Positions 33,286 to 41,683 of a DNA stretch of 64,000 bases are shown piece after piece (position 1 is the stretch's first letter; each line of letters opens with the position of its first letter). The notes under the pieces are model-generated. The model saw only the letters and a list, made by a program, of their open reading frames with translations. It was not told the origin of the DNA and did no database searches. Both the position numbers and the translations under genes were made by a program. Source of the stretch: Thermoplasmata archaeon (GTDB taxonomy: Archaea; Thermoplasmatota; Thermoplasmata; Methanomassiliicoccales; Methanomethylophilaceae); contig SUSV01000008.1 of assembly GCA_015063245.1 (NCBI GenBank), positions 1 through 64,000 on the forward strand, read 5' to 3'.

Positions 33286-34211
33286 GGGTCAAGACCCAAT
33301 TCATGCTCTCAGGCGCCACCCTCAAGGTGCCCGAGGGCTTCTCACATCCCTTCGCCGATGCGAAGGCTGACGGCACAGGCTCGATCATCGTATCCTTCGG
33401 GGATTCGAGGATGAGGTTCAGATACGCTCCGGACAAAGGGGAGTACGACCTCGTCCGCGAAGGTGATTCATATTCGATTATTCACAAAGGCATGCCGATC
33501 CTGCAGGATGTCAAGTTCGTGCAGGCCTTCTGCCACTCGCCGTACCAGGCGAATGTCAGCCTGGCCAAGTTCGATTCGATCGATGACATGATGGAATACC
33601 TCGACAGGATAGTCTCCACCGGAACGGTCGGAGGCATACCGATCAGCGGCAGCGACGACATGCCCGCGGAGCGCTTCATCGAGGCGATAAAGGCGATCCA
33701 TTCAAAATATCCAGACATCCCGATCGGGCTCACATACAGAGTATGTCCCAAGGATGAGATGGTCAGGTTCAGGGAAGCAGGCTTATCGGAATTCAAGCTG
33801 TCGGTAGGGTCGACTTCTCCAAGGATATTCGCAGCCCTCCAGCCGGATCAGGACCTCGATACGGTGATGGGATGCCTGAAGGATGCAGTGGACGTATTCG
33901 GAAAGGGAAAGGTCCAGACAGGCCTCTTCCTCGGTCTGGGAGAATCAGACGAGGAAGCGGTAAAGACATTCGAGGATGTCAGCAGGATTGGCGTCCTCGC
34001 CGATATCAAACTGAAGAAGTTCAGTCCCAAGAGCAGGGAGGAGTTCGAATTCAAACTGGGAAAAATCGAGCCTATCTCTCAAGATAGGTTGATACATCTG
34101 GCTCATGCGCTCAAGGACATTCAGAACAGTTTCAATCTTGATACCAATTCGGCATCCACGATATGCTTGTCATGCAGGTGCTGCAACATAGTCCCGTTCA
34201 AGGATTTCTGA
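33270..34211 (+). CDS. Radical-SAM-fold protein lacking the canonical 4Fe-4S motif
   Basis: 313 aa. From about residue 85 it follows the biotin-synthase/HmdB-like barrel: GGIPISGSDDMPAERFIEAIKA, IGLTYRVCPKDEMVRFREAGLSEFK, AVDVFGKGKVQTGLFLGLGESDEEAV. Where CxxxCxxC is expected the sequence is FCHSPYQANV, so only one Cys remains. The C-terminus carries CLSCRCCNIVPF, which could hold metal. The first 75 residues form a small beta-rich domain of unknown type. Overlaps cysS by 16 bp and converges on the tRNA thiolase gene. It may have lost SAM chemistry or use an alternative cluster; methanogen-specific role possible. Confidence 0.65.
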   Translation: MEEDLRVKTQFMLSGATLKVPEGFSHPFADAKADGTGSIIVSFGDSRMRFRYAPDKGEYDLVREGDSYSIIHKGMPILQDVKFVQAFCHSPYQANVSLAKFDSIDDMMEYLDRIVSTGTVGGIPISGSDDMPAERFIEAIKAIHSKYPDIPIGLTYRVCPKDEMVRFREAGLSEFKLSVGSTSPRIFAALQPDQDLDTVMGCLKDAVDVFGKGKVQTGLFLGLGESDEEAVKTFEDVSRIGVLADIKLKKFSPKSREEFEFKLGKIEPISQDRLIHLAHALKDIQNSFNLDTNSASTICLSCRCCNIVPFKDF

Positions 34212-35127
34212 GCTGGGCCATCTTATTCTGCGCATCAGCGAGCAGGTCGCAGGATTTGCATTTCTTGCCGACTGTTGGCTCCCCGCATTTGCAGAAGTGG
34301 AGATTTGATGTTGTATACTCTTTATAGAGCATCGGACGCAGGGTGTCATATGACGAGACGATGCTGTGCCTCGATCCCGGGGAACGGTCCTCCAGCTGAT
34401 CTACGATATCCCTGTATTGGTTGCGAAGAGCCTCCTGCCAGTAGGGGCACTCCCCGTCCCAGAACTCGATATTATTGACTATCGCGTAGAGGAGGCTCTC
34501 CTTCTCGGGGATCAGCCTCAGCGGAAGGAACCTGGGGATCAGCCCTGGCTGGACCCTCTCATGGGGTCCCATCCTGGCAAGTCTCTCGACATCCCCTCTG
34601 ACGAAGTTCATCATGATGGACTGCGCCATGTCGTCAAGGTTATGGCCGGTGGCGAGGAACTTCGCACCGACCTTCCTGGCCTCGTCGTTCATGAGCCTCC
34701 TGCGGAACACGCCGCAGTATGTGCAGGGGCTGCTGTCCCTGGACAGCGGGGCGATGGCATCCATCGTGACGCCCAATTCTGTGAAGGATCTCAGATGGAA
34801 CTGGATATCATTCTTCTCGCAGAACCTCCTGACGATATCGACGCTGGGAGGCCTGTATCCATCGATACCTTCGTCGATAGTGATCGCATGCACTCCGATC
34901 CTGTTCCTAGGTCCGAACACATCGGATATGAGCTTGAGGGCGACCATGCTGTCCTTTCCGCCAGATACGGCGACCGCTATCTGGTCGCCCGGATAGACCT
35001 TGATCTGCTTCCTGATCTCCCTCTTGACCCTCTTCTCCACGAATCTGGAGTAATCCTCGGCGCAGAGATGCATCCCGTTGTATCTGATGAAGGTGATTGC
35101 ATCCTTGCCGCACTGGTCACACTTCAT
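34198..35127 (-). CDS. TtuA/Ncs6-type tRNA 2-thiolation protein
   Basis: 309 aa from the ATG at 35127 (MKCDQCGKDAI), preferred over the track's 35160 because it places the N-terminal zinc ribbon at the start. PP-loop VAVSGGKDSMVALKL, PCTYCGVFRR (catalytic/cluster cysteines), ATGHNLDDMAQSIMMN, and C-terminal zinc ribbon CKCGEPTVGKKCKSC. The family thiolates U54 or U34 of tRNA using ATP and a sulfur carrier. Starts 11 bp inside the end of the Orc1/Cdc6 gene, so translational coupling is likely, and its 3' end overlaps the convergent radical-SAM-like gene. Confidence 0.9.
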   Translation of the reverse strand: MKCDQCGKDAITFIRYNGMHLCAEDYSRFVEKRVKREIRKQIKVYPGDQIAVAVSGGKDSMVALKLISDVFGPRNRIGVHAITIDEGIDGYRPPSVDIVRRFCEKNDIQFHLRSFTELGVTMDAIAPLSRDSSPCTYCGVFRRRLMNDEARKVGAKFLATGHNLDDMAQSIMMNFVRGDVERLARMGPHERVQPGLIPRFLPLRLIPEKESLLYAIVNNIEFWDGECPYWQEALRNQYRDIVDQLEDRSPGSRHSIVSSYDTLRPMLYKEYTTSNLHFCKCGEPTVGKKCKSCDLLADAQNKMAQLRNP

Positions 35128-36307
35128 CGAAAACACCCTCTTCCCTGATGTCATCCTCAAGGAGCGTCTCGATCTTCGAGGCGAGGACCTTCGACGGAAT
35201 GTCGGGCAGCGACAGCTTGGTGGTCCTCCCGTTCTTCCCGTCGGTCAGGACCTTGGTCTTCACGAACCCGGTCCGCTCCAGGTCCTGTATGTACTTCCAG
35301 AACTGGGTGTGCTTCCTTGCTGGCACGTTGTACTCCTCGCACACGACCGCATACGTCCTCTCTGCCGACGATATGGGGATGACAGCGTACTGCTTCATCG
35401 CACGTGCGACGGAAAGGAGGGCGATCTTCCTGTTGATGTCCAGCGACATCAGCTTGGATTCGGATACCGTGCTGTAGATGGACGCCTTCGCAGCGCGCAC
35501 ATCCTCCACGTTCACCTCTCCCGCTGTGCCCTTCTCGGCTATCATGGATGATTTCTCGAGGAGCTCTATGGCCATCCTCGCATCCCCGAACTCGTTGGAG
35601 ATGTCCGCAATCTGGTCTATCGCATCGTCCGTTATCCTGCCAGGGAAGAGCGCCATTTCCGCCCTCTCCTTGACAATGGCCTTCAGCTCCTCCTCGGAGT
35701 ACCTGTTGAACTTGACGGTGATGGCCCTCTTGAATGTGGATATCGAGGCCTCGTCCATCAGCTGGTAGATGGATTCCTGGGAGATCAGTATCAGGGAGAT
35801 GGGAGCGGGCTTGTTCACGTCGTCCGACATCCTGGTGATCTGATAGATGATATCGACCGTGCTCTTCTTGAGCAGCACGTCCACCTCGTCGAGGATGACG
35901 ACCAGAGCAATCTTGTTCTTGGTGAGATGGTTCTTGAGGACGCGCGCCATCTCCTCCGTGGAGAATCCCCTCTCCGGATATCCCGCATCGAAGTGATGGA
36001 TCAGATTCACCAGAACGGCGTTCTCGGAGTTGTCGATCCTGCAGTTCACATAGATGTTCTCGATCCTCTTGCCGTTCTTGGCGCAGTGCTCCTTCATATC
36101 CGAGCAGAAGCGCTTGGCGGTGACCGTCTTACCGGTTCCCACGGAACCTGTGAGGAATGCGTTGCACGCCCTGTTGGATTCTACGAGAGGCCAGAAGAGT
36201 GTCTCCATCTGATTCATCTGTTCCTCCCTGTTCACCAGGTTCTTGGGAACGTACCCGTAATCGAAAACGGACGGGTCCTTGATGATGCTGGAGCCTCTCT
36301 CGAACAT
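35117..36307 (-). CDS. cdc6: Orc1/Cdc6-type replication initiator
   Basis: 396 aa from the ATG at 36307 (MFERGSSIIKDPSVFDYGYVP), the usual archaeal start. Walker A FLTGSVGTGKTVTAKRF, Walker B VVILDEVDVLL, sensor 1 LILISQES, initiator-specific region and C-terminal winged helix (YAVVCEEYNVPARKHTQFWKYIQDLERTGFV). It binds origin boxes and recruits MCM. I could not find an ORB-type origin repeat in the short upstream space, so the origin this protein serves may be elsewhere. It is coupled to a tRNA thiolase gene. Confidence 0.93.
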   Translation of the reverse strand: MFERGSSIIKDPSVFDYGYVPKNLVNREEQMNQMETLFWPLVESNRACNAFLTGSVGTGKTVTAKRFCSDMKEHCAKNGKRIENIYVNCRIDNSENAVLVNLIHHFDAGYPERGFSTEEMARVLKNHLTKNKIALVVILDEVDVLLKKSTVDIIYQITRMSDDVNKPAPISLILISQESIYQLMDEASISTFKRAITVKFNRYSEEELKAIVKERAEMALFPGRITDDAIDQIADISNEFGDARMAIELLEKSSMIAEKGTAGEVNVEDVRAAKASIYSTVSESKLMSLDINRKIALLSVARAMKQYAVIPISSAERTYAVVCEEYNVPARKHTQFWKYIQDLERTGFVKTKVLTDGKNGRTTKLSLPDIPSKVLASKIETLLEDDIREEGVFDEV

Positions 36308-36496
36308 TGTCAATCCTCTTCGTGGTCTGTTTTTTCGGTAGGAATCCACGCTTTGCGTGTTCGGGATGGCGAAGGAACGATATAATCTATGGTCTCGGGA
36401 AGTGGCAGCTGGGCCTCGGATCGTGCATCATCATCTCGATATCGATAAGATCGTTATCTCATATCCTGTGATGCTCCGCATATTGCGTCCTTAAAG

Positions 36497-36534
36497 CGAT
36501 AAAACTTCACAAAACTGAAAGTTTTATCGCGTTA
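36497..36534 (+). repeat. Direct repeat bracketing the ATPase, left (3') copy
   Basis: CGATAAAACTTCACAAAACT-GAAAGTTTTATCGCGTTA, a hairpin-forming element whose last four bases include the ATPase stop codon. Shares GTTTTATCGCGTTA and the AAAACTT...AAGTTTT stem with the right copy. Confidence 0.8.
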
Positions 36535-37758
36535 GAATTTAAACCCGTCACCCAACAGGAAATCATCGATCAGACGCAGTCTTCTGATTCCCTTCCTATC
36601 GATAGCTATCGGGTCCATCGAGATGATGTATTTCGGATAGTTGTCCTCGATCTTCAGAAGGGGACGTTCCTCCCTATCCTCGGTCTCGGCCGTCGCCATC
36701 AGATATGTCACCTGCACATATGCGATGCCCCTTCCGTCCGATACCACGAAATCCACCTCGGTGTTCCTCAATTTCCCGACCTGCACGTCGTATCCCCTGG
36801 CGTTCAATTCATTGAAGACTATGTTCTCGATGATGTGACCCATTTTCAGATCGTGCCTGCGGTCAGGGTATGATGTGTGCAGCGAGATGTCCGCGACATA
36901 TGATTTGTAATGGGTCTTCAGCGCCTTCTTCCCGAAGATGTCAAGACGCATGCATCTGTCCGCCAGTTTGCTGGCATATATCATGTCCAGGTAGTTGTTG
37001 ACCGTGTTGGGGGTGGTCCTGATCCTCTCGGAACGCAGATAATCGGCGATGGATGTGGATGAAATCTCCGCACCCGGTGTGGACAGGATGTAGTCCAGTA
37101 TCTTGCTCAGGAGGGCCTTGTTCCTGACCTTCTTGTTCATGAGTATGTCCTTCTTAATGGTCTCCTCGATCACCGAGCGGATATACAGCACCCTGTTCTC
37201 AGGATTGTCATACGAGAAGCTCTTGGGATATCCCCCGTTCAGGATATAGTCCTGGAACGCCTCAGAGGGGATGAAATCCATGCCGTTCTCTTGATAGAAT
37301 GCCTTTACTTCACTGAGGGAGAATGTGAATATCCTGAATTCGATGTATCTCCCTGTGAGTTTGGTGACCAGCTCTCCGCTTAGCAGATATGAGTTGGAAC
37401 CCGTGATGAATACGGATACGCCATCGTTGCGGTAAGCGTTGACCAAAGGTTCGAAATCCTTCACATTCTGGATCTCATCGATGAAGAGGTATCTGTCGCC
37501 TTCATATTCCCCGAATTCCGAGTCTATCAGCTTCTCTAATGAATCCTTGGTCCTGATCCCAAGGTTTCTCTTGCTGTCCAAATCGACATAGACCGCTGCT
37601 CTCTTATCGTCCAGATCGGAGAGGATCTCCTCCATGATTTGTCTCATTATCGTGGATTTGCCGCATCTGCGGACGCCGGTTAACACCTTGATCAGATCAC
37701 GGTCTTTGTAGAAGGGGCGGATTCTGGAAAGATATCTCTCCCTCTTCAGTTCTTTCAT
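36532..37758 (-). CDS. AAA+ ATPase, DUF4143 type, bracketed by direct repeats
   Basis: 408 aa. P-loop LTGVRRCGKSTIMRQI, Walker B LFIDEIQNVKDFEPLV, sensor FITGSNSYLLSG, and C-terminal IENIVFNELNARGYDVQVG with TEVDFVVSDGRGIAYVQVTY. The E-x-K site reads VQVTY, so the nuclease-like core is degenerate. Sits between cdc6 and rfcS, both replication genes. About 40-bp hairpin direct repeats lie at both ends, the 3' one overlapping the stop codon. Minus-strand TATATAC box close to the ATG. Confidence 0.9.
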   Translation of the reverse strand: MKELKRERYLSRIRPFYKDRDLIKVLTGVRRCGKSTIMRQIMEEILSDLDDKRAAVYVDLDSKRNLGIRTKDSLEKLIDSEFGEYEGDRYLFIDEIQNVKDFEPLVNAYRNDGVSVFITGSNSYLLSGELVTKLTGRYIEFRIFTFSLSEVKAFYQENGMDFIPSEAFQDYILNGGYPKSFSYDNPENRVLYIRSVIEETIKKDILMNKKVRNKALLSKILDYILSTPGAEISSTSIADYLRSERIRTTPNTVNNYLDMIYASKLADRCMRLDIFGKKALKTHYKSYVADISLHTSYPDRRHDLKMGHIIENIVFNELNARGYDVQVGKLRNTEVDFVVSDGRGIAYVQVTYLMATAETEDREERPLLKIEDNYPKYIISMDPIAIDRKGIRRLRLIDDFLLGDGFKF

Positions 37759-37778
37759 AACATTAGTATATAATGTAA

Positions 37779-37818
37779 CGATATAAAACTTTCAATTTTG
37801 AAAAGTTTTATCGCGTTA
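37779..37818 (+). repeat. Direct repeat bracketing the ATPase, right (5') copy
   Basis: CGATATAAAACTTTCAATTT-TGAAAAGTTTTATCGCGTTA with the palindrome AAAACTTTC...GAAAAGTTTT. It lies 20 bp upstream of the ATPase ATG and covers its promoter. Confidence 0.8.
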
Positions 37819-37976
37819 AACCCTGTCCGAGAAATCTTCCAGAGGTGATCCGCAGCCCCCATCCCCAAGGTTCGGTTTCCAGGATCATACTCACCGACGG
37901 CCGTATCGGCTTCGCCTGTCTGAATCCATCCACAATAATTCATTATATCCGAACATCCATGGCACGGCCGGTATCA

Positions 37977-38936
37977 ATGAACGAGATTTGGACTGAGAAG
38001 TACAGGCCCAAGACCTTGGACGATGTGGTGGGACAGAAGCATGTCACGGAGAGGCTCAAGGCCTACGTGGCATCGAGGAACATGCCCCATCTGCTGTTCA
38101 CAGGACCGGCAGGTACGGGAAAGACCACCTGTTCATTGGCCCTCGCCAAATCCATGTTCGGCGACGAGTGGAAGGGCAACTTCATCGAGCTCAACGCCTC
38201 GGACGAGAGGGGGATCGATGTGGTCCGCGGGAAGATCAAGGAGTTCGCCAGGACCGCTCCTCTCGGAGGCGCGGAGTTCAAGATCATCTTCATGGACGAG
38301 GCCGATGCCCTCACTTCGGATGCGCAGGCCGCCCTCAGGAGGACCATGGAGAAGTTCTCGGGGATATGCCGTTTCATCCTATCATGCAATTATTCTTCCA
38401 AGATCATCGACCCTATCCAGTCGAGATGCGCGGTGTTCAGGTTCAAGCCCCTGACCTCCGACGACGTGAAAGAGTTCCTCCAGATGATCGTGCAGAAGGA
38501 GAACGTCCAGATCGAAGACGATGCCATGCAGGGATTAATCCGTGTGGCAAGGGGTGACATGAGGCGTGCCGTCAATTCGCTCCAGGTCGCGGCATCGCTT
38601 GGAAAGAAGATCGACCTCGACATCATCTATCAGACCACAGGAATGGCCAACCCGGAGGCGGTGAAGAAGATGATTGAGACCGCCCTTGCAGGCGAGTTCA
38701 TCAAGGCCCGCGACATGCTCGACGACATAATGATTACATTCGGCCTGTCAGGTCAGGATGTCATAAAACAGATACACTCCACATTCTTCGACCTCAGCAT
38801 AACCGATGCGGAGAAGGTCAGATTCATGGACAAGACCGGTGAGATAGAGTTCCGTATCGTCGAGGGAAGCAACGAGAGGATCCAGCTGGAGGCCCTCCTC
38901 GCATACATGGTCATGCTCGGCGGAAGCAAGAGATGA
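37977..38936 (+). CDS. rfcS: Replication factor C small subunit
   Basis: About 319 aa from MNEIWTEKYRPKTLDDVVGQ at 37977; an in-frame ATG at 37959 is the alternative, and the track's start at 37845 is too far upstream. A CATTATATCC box at about 37941 favours 37977. Walker A LLFTGPAGTGKTTCSL, Walker B IIFMDEADALT, sensor SCNYSSKI and the SRC arginine-finger motif (PIQSRCAVFRF) are present. It loads PCNA as a pentamer with RfcL. Its last 26 bases overlap the convergent IMPase gene. Confidence 0.95.
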   Translation: MNEIWTEKYRPKTLDDVVGQKHVTERLKAYVASRNMPHLLFTGPAGTGKTTCSLALAKSMFGDEWKGNFIELNASDERGIDVVRGKIKEFARTAPLGGAEFKIIFMDEADALTSDAQAALRRTMEKFSGICRFILSCNYSSKIIDPIQSRCAVFRFKPLTSDDVKEFLQMIVQKENVQIEDDAMQGLIRVARGDMRRAVNSLQVAASLGKKIDLDIIYQTTGMANPEAVKKMIETALAGEFIKARDMLDDIMITFGLSGQDVIKQIHSTFFDLSITDAEKVRFMDKTGEIEFRIVEGSNERIQLEALLAYMVMLGGSKR

Positions 38937-39699
38937 ACTTCGGGACCAGTTTCTCAAGGGCCTCGTCAAGCACTTCCTGGGATGAGCACATCACCAGGAT
39001 GCCGTGATCCTTTACAAGCTCTTTATCGTAAACAGCACCCGCCTTCTCGGCGATGTGCATCCCGGGCATGAAGTCCCATATCTTGTTGAGGAACCTGATG
39101 TGGATGTCCGTCCTTCCCGATGCGAGGTATGTGAAATCGGTGCACGCTGCACCGAGAACCTTGAATCTGGCTATGTCGGAATAGCAGTCATGGAAGATGG
39201 CTGCCTGAGCGTCCCTGAACGTCTGCGAGCGCCTGCTGAAATCGCCTGTCGACAGGATGCATTTGCTCAGAGGTCTCGGCTCGGAGGTGTGTATCCTGAT
39301 GCCGTTGAGGAACGCCCCCTCATCGGAAGCGGTGAACATCTCGTCGAATACGGGAAGATAGACTACTGATGCCTTCGGCACCCCGTCGATCATGAAGCTT
39401 CCCTGTATCCCGAATATAGGTATCCCGCGGGAATAGTTCATCGTCCCGTCGATAGGATCGATGGTCCAGCATCTCTCGGATAATTCCTGATCGGGATTCG
39501 TCTCTTCGGATATTATGGAATCATCTGGAAATTCTCTGAGAATATCATCTATGATGGAGCGCTCCGCGATGACATCGGAATCTGTGACGATATCATAGGT
39601 ACCGATAACAGTCCCTTTATCCTTGGCGGAGCGGTCTCCGCCGAGAACTATGCCAGCAGCCTTTATTATGGCGGATTCGAGGACTTCCAGTTCCTTCAT
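38911..39699 (-). CDS. Inositol monophosphatase / archaeal FBPase family
   Basis: 262 aa from the ATG at 39699 (MKELEVLESAI); the track's longer version is a wrong-frame extension into PaaK. Metal-site motifs ISEETNP, WTIDPIDGTMNYSRG (DPIDGT) and KIWDFMPGMHIAEKAGA (WD..A) are all present. Substrate may be inositol-1-phosphate or fructose-1,6-bisphosphate. Downstream partner of paaK with a 2-bp gap; same operon as two Sel1 proteins. Confidence 0.88.
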   Translation of the reverse strand: MKELEVLESAIIKAAGIVLGGDRSAKDKGTVIGTYDIVTDSDVIAERSIIDDILREFPDDSIISEETNPDQELSERCWTIDPIDGTMNYSRGIPIFGIQGSFMIDGVPKASVVYLPVFDEMFTASDEGAFLNGIRIHTSEPRPLSKCILSTGDFSRRSQTFRDAQAAIFHDCYSDIARFKVLGAACTDFTYLASGRTDIHIRFLNKIWDFMPGMHIAEKAGAVYDKELVKDHGILVMCSSQEVLDEALEKLVPKFISCFRRA

Positions 39700-39701
39700 G
39701 G

Positions 39702-40937
39702 TCAGTAACGGTTGTCGAAGATGCGGTTGGTCTTCTTCTCGCTCCTGGGCAGGTATCCTATATCGACAGCCTTCGGAACGATGGTCACGTTCAGCTTGGA
39801 TTTGATCTTCTCCATGAGCTCCTGCTCCGCGGCGGCACGGGCATCGCCTGTCGCCGGGGTCTCGAAGTAGACTGTGATGATGTCCCTTCCCTCCAGGTGG
39901 TCGATCATGATCTGATACTCGCTGGTGGCGTCCTTCATCGTTGCAAAGGTCTCCTCGAACTGCGCGGGGAACATGTTGACTCCCTTGACCTTGATCATGT
40001 CGTCGGTGCGTCCGACGATGATATCGATACGAGGGAACCTTGAGCCGCATGGGCACTCTCCGGGGATGATCCTTGTGAGGTCGTGTGTCCTGTATCTGAT
40101 AAGAGGCGCTCCTTCTTTTCTGAGGGTTGTGATGACCAATTCACCGTACTCCCCGTCAGGAAGCACCTTCCCTGTCTTCGGGTCGATGATCTCGAAATAG
40201 ATGTAATCGTCCCACATGTGGATACCGTTGCGGTAGTCGCAGCTGATTCCAATCCCGGGGCCGTATATCTCTGTAAGACCGTAGATGTCGTAGAAATCAA
40301 CGCCCAGTTCCTCGGCGATGGCCTTGCGCATCTTGTCGCCCCAGCGCTCGGAACCGATGATTCCCTTCCTGAGGCAGAGCTTATCCCTGATGCCGCGCTT
40401 CTTGATCTCCTCGGATAGCAGCAATGCATACGAGGATGTTGCGCAGAGAACAGTGGATTTGAGGTCTTCCATCATGCGGAGCTGCTTCTCGGTGTTGCCG
40501 GGACCCATAGGGATCGCCATCGCTCCGAGCCTCTCGCATCCGGCCTGGAATCCGATTCCTGCTGTCCATAATCCGTAGCCGGGTGTGATGTGGATGCGGT
40601 CCTTCTCGGTGACTCCCGCCATCCTGTAGCAGCGCTCGAAGATGATCGCCCAGTCATCTACATCCTTCTTGGTGTAAGGGATGACGACGGGTGTACCTGT
40701 GGTGCCTGATGATGAATGAATCCTTACGATGTCCTTCTCGGGGACCGCCGCCAATCCCAGAGGATAGGCTTCCCTGAGATCTCCCTTGTCGGTGAACGGA
40801 AGCTTCTCGAAATCCTCCTGGGACCTGATGCTCTCGACATCGATCCCATCGTACTTCTTGGCGTAGAACGGGCTGCACTTCTTGATGGTTGCAAGCTCGT
40901 TGAAGATCATCTCTTTCTGATACTCGTTCATCCTCAC
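39702..40937 (-). CDS. PaaK-type aryl-CoA ligase (phenylacetate-CoA ligase family)
   Basis: 411 aa ANL-superfamily enzyme. P-loop-like HSSSGTTGTPVVIPYTKKD, YGLTEIYGPGIG with the adenylate-binding E, and YRTHDLTRIIPGECPCGSRFPRI, where Cys residues replace some usual positions. C-terminal TNRIFDNRY with an R-rich tail. It activates an aromatic acid with ATP and CoA, in methanogens often linked to arylacetate metabolism through indolepyruvate oxidoreductase. It overlaps the upstream Sel1 gene by 4 bp and leads into the IMPase. Confidence 0.9.
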   Translation of the reverse strand: MRMNEYQKEMIFNELATIKKCSPFYAKKYDGIDVESIRSQEDFEKLPFTDKGDLREAYPLGLAAVPEKDIVRIHSSSGTTGTPVVIPYTKKDVDDWAIIFERCYRMAGVTEKDRIHITPGYGLWTAGIGFQAGCERLGAMAIPMGPGNTEKQLRMMEDLKSTVLCATSSYALLLSEEIKKRGIRDKLCLRKGIIGSERWGDKMRKAIAEELGVDFYDIYGLTEIYGPGIGISCDYRNGIHMWDDYIYFEIIDPKTGKVLPDGEYGELVITTLRKEGAPLIRYRTHDLTRIIPGECPCGSRFPRIDIIVGRTDDMIKVKGVNMFPAQFEETFATMKDATSEYQIMIDHLEGRDIITVYFETPATGDARAAAEQELMEKIKSKLNVTIVPKAVDIGYLPRSEKKTNRIFDNRY

Positions 40938-41683
40938 TTCAGTTCACCGCTGTTTATCCTTCCGAGCAAATCAGAGGCTTCTGCGGAGCCCCTGTTGGCT
41001 GCTTTGATCAGCCACTTCTTTGCATTAGATAAACTATGTGTCATGCCTTGTCCAGAAAGGTGCATTTTCCCGAGCTCGCACATCGCGTCCTCGGAGCCCA
41101 TCTCTGCGGCCTTGATGAAGTATCTGGATGCCTTGTCGGCGCTGGCAGGGAACCCCCTGCCCTCGAGGTTCATCATCCCGAGGCGGTATCCCGCCTTAGG
41201 GAATCCCCCCTCGAAGCATCTTGAATAGAATTCGATCGCGGTAGGGAGGTCCATCGGGATGCCTCTCCCCTCCTCCTTCATCACGCCCATCCTGTAGAGA
41301 GCGATGATGTTGCCTGCCTCCGCGGCCTTGGAATACCAATGGTATGCCTTCTCCCAGTCCTGCTCTATGCCCTCGACATCCGAGTACATGAAACCGAGGT
41401 TGAACATCGCCCTGGCATCGCCGAGCTCCGCCGCCTTATGGTACAACTCCATGGATTTGTCGAGATCCAATCTGACCCCTATCCCGTGGGCTCTCATGTG
41501 GCCGAGGTTGCACATAGCCTCCGCATTCCCTTGATCCGCTGCGAGATAGAACCATCTGGCGGCCTCCCTGCGGTCCTGGACCACGCCGTCGCCCTTGAAG
41601 AAGAGGTAACCCATCGCGACCTGCGCATCCGCATCGCCGTCCTGGGCCTTCCTGAGGACCTCCTCGAATCCCATGGTGCTCAC
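40934..41683 (-). CDS. Sel1-repeat protein, 249 aa
   Basis: About six SLR motifs of about 36 residues (A...LG.MY..G.GV..D...A..W...AA..G): AMGYLFFKGDGVVQDRREAARWFYLAA, NLGFMYSDVEGIEQDWEKAYHWYSKAA and similar. No signal peptide, so probably cytosolic. Such alpha-solenoids bind partner proteins; the target is unknown. Overlaps paaK (ATGA) and the longer Sel1 gene upstream, all one operon. Confidence 0.9.
   Translation of the reverse strand: MSTMGFEEVLRKAQDGDADAQVAMGYLFFKGDGVVQDRREAARWFYLAADQGNAEAMCNLGHMRAHGIGVRLDLDKSMELYHKAAELGDARAMFNLGFMYSDVEGIEQDWEKAYHWYSKAAEAGNIIALYRMGVMKEEGRGIPMDLPTAIEFYSRCFEGGFPKAGYRLGMMNLEGRGFPASADKASRYFIKAAEMGSEDAMCELGKMHLSGQGMTHSLSNAKKWLIKAANRGSAEASDLLGRINSGELK

Noticed and set aside
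36308-36531. Replication origin next to cdc6
   Set aside because: No ORB-like repeats or long AT-rich unwinding element in the about 200 bp available; the only repeat there belongs to the neighbouring ATPase.
38911-40056. 381-aa extended IMPase ORF
   Set aside because: The first 119 residues are off-frame PaaK sequence; the true start is MKELEVLESAI at 39699.
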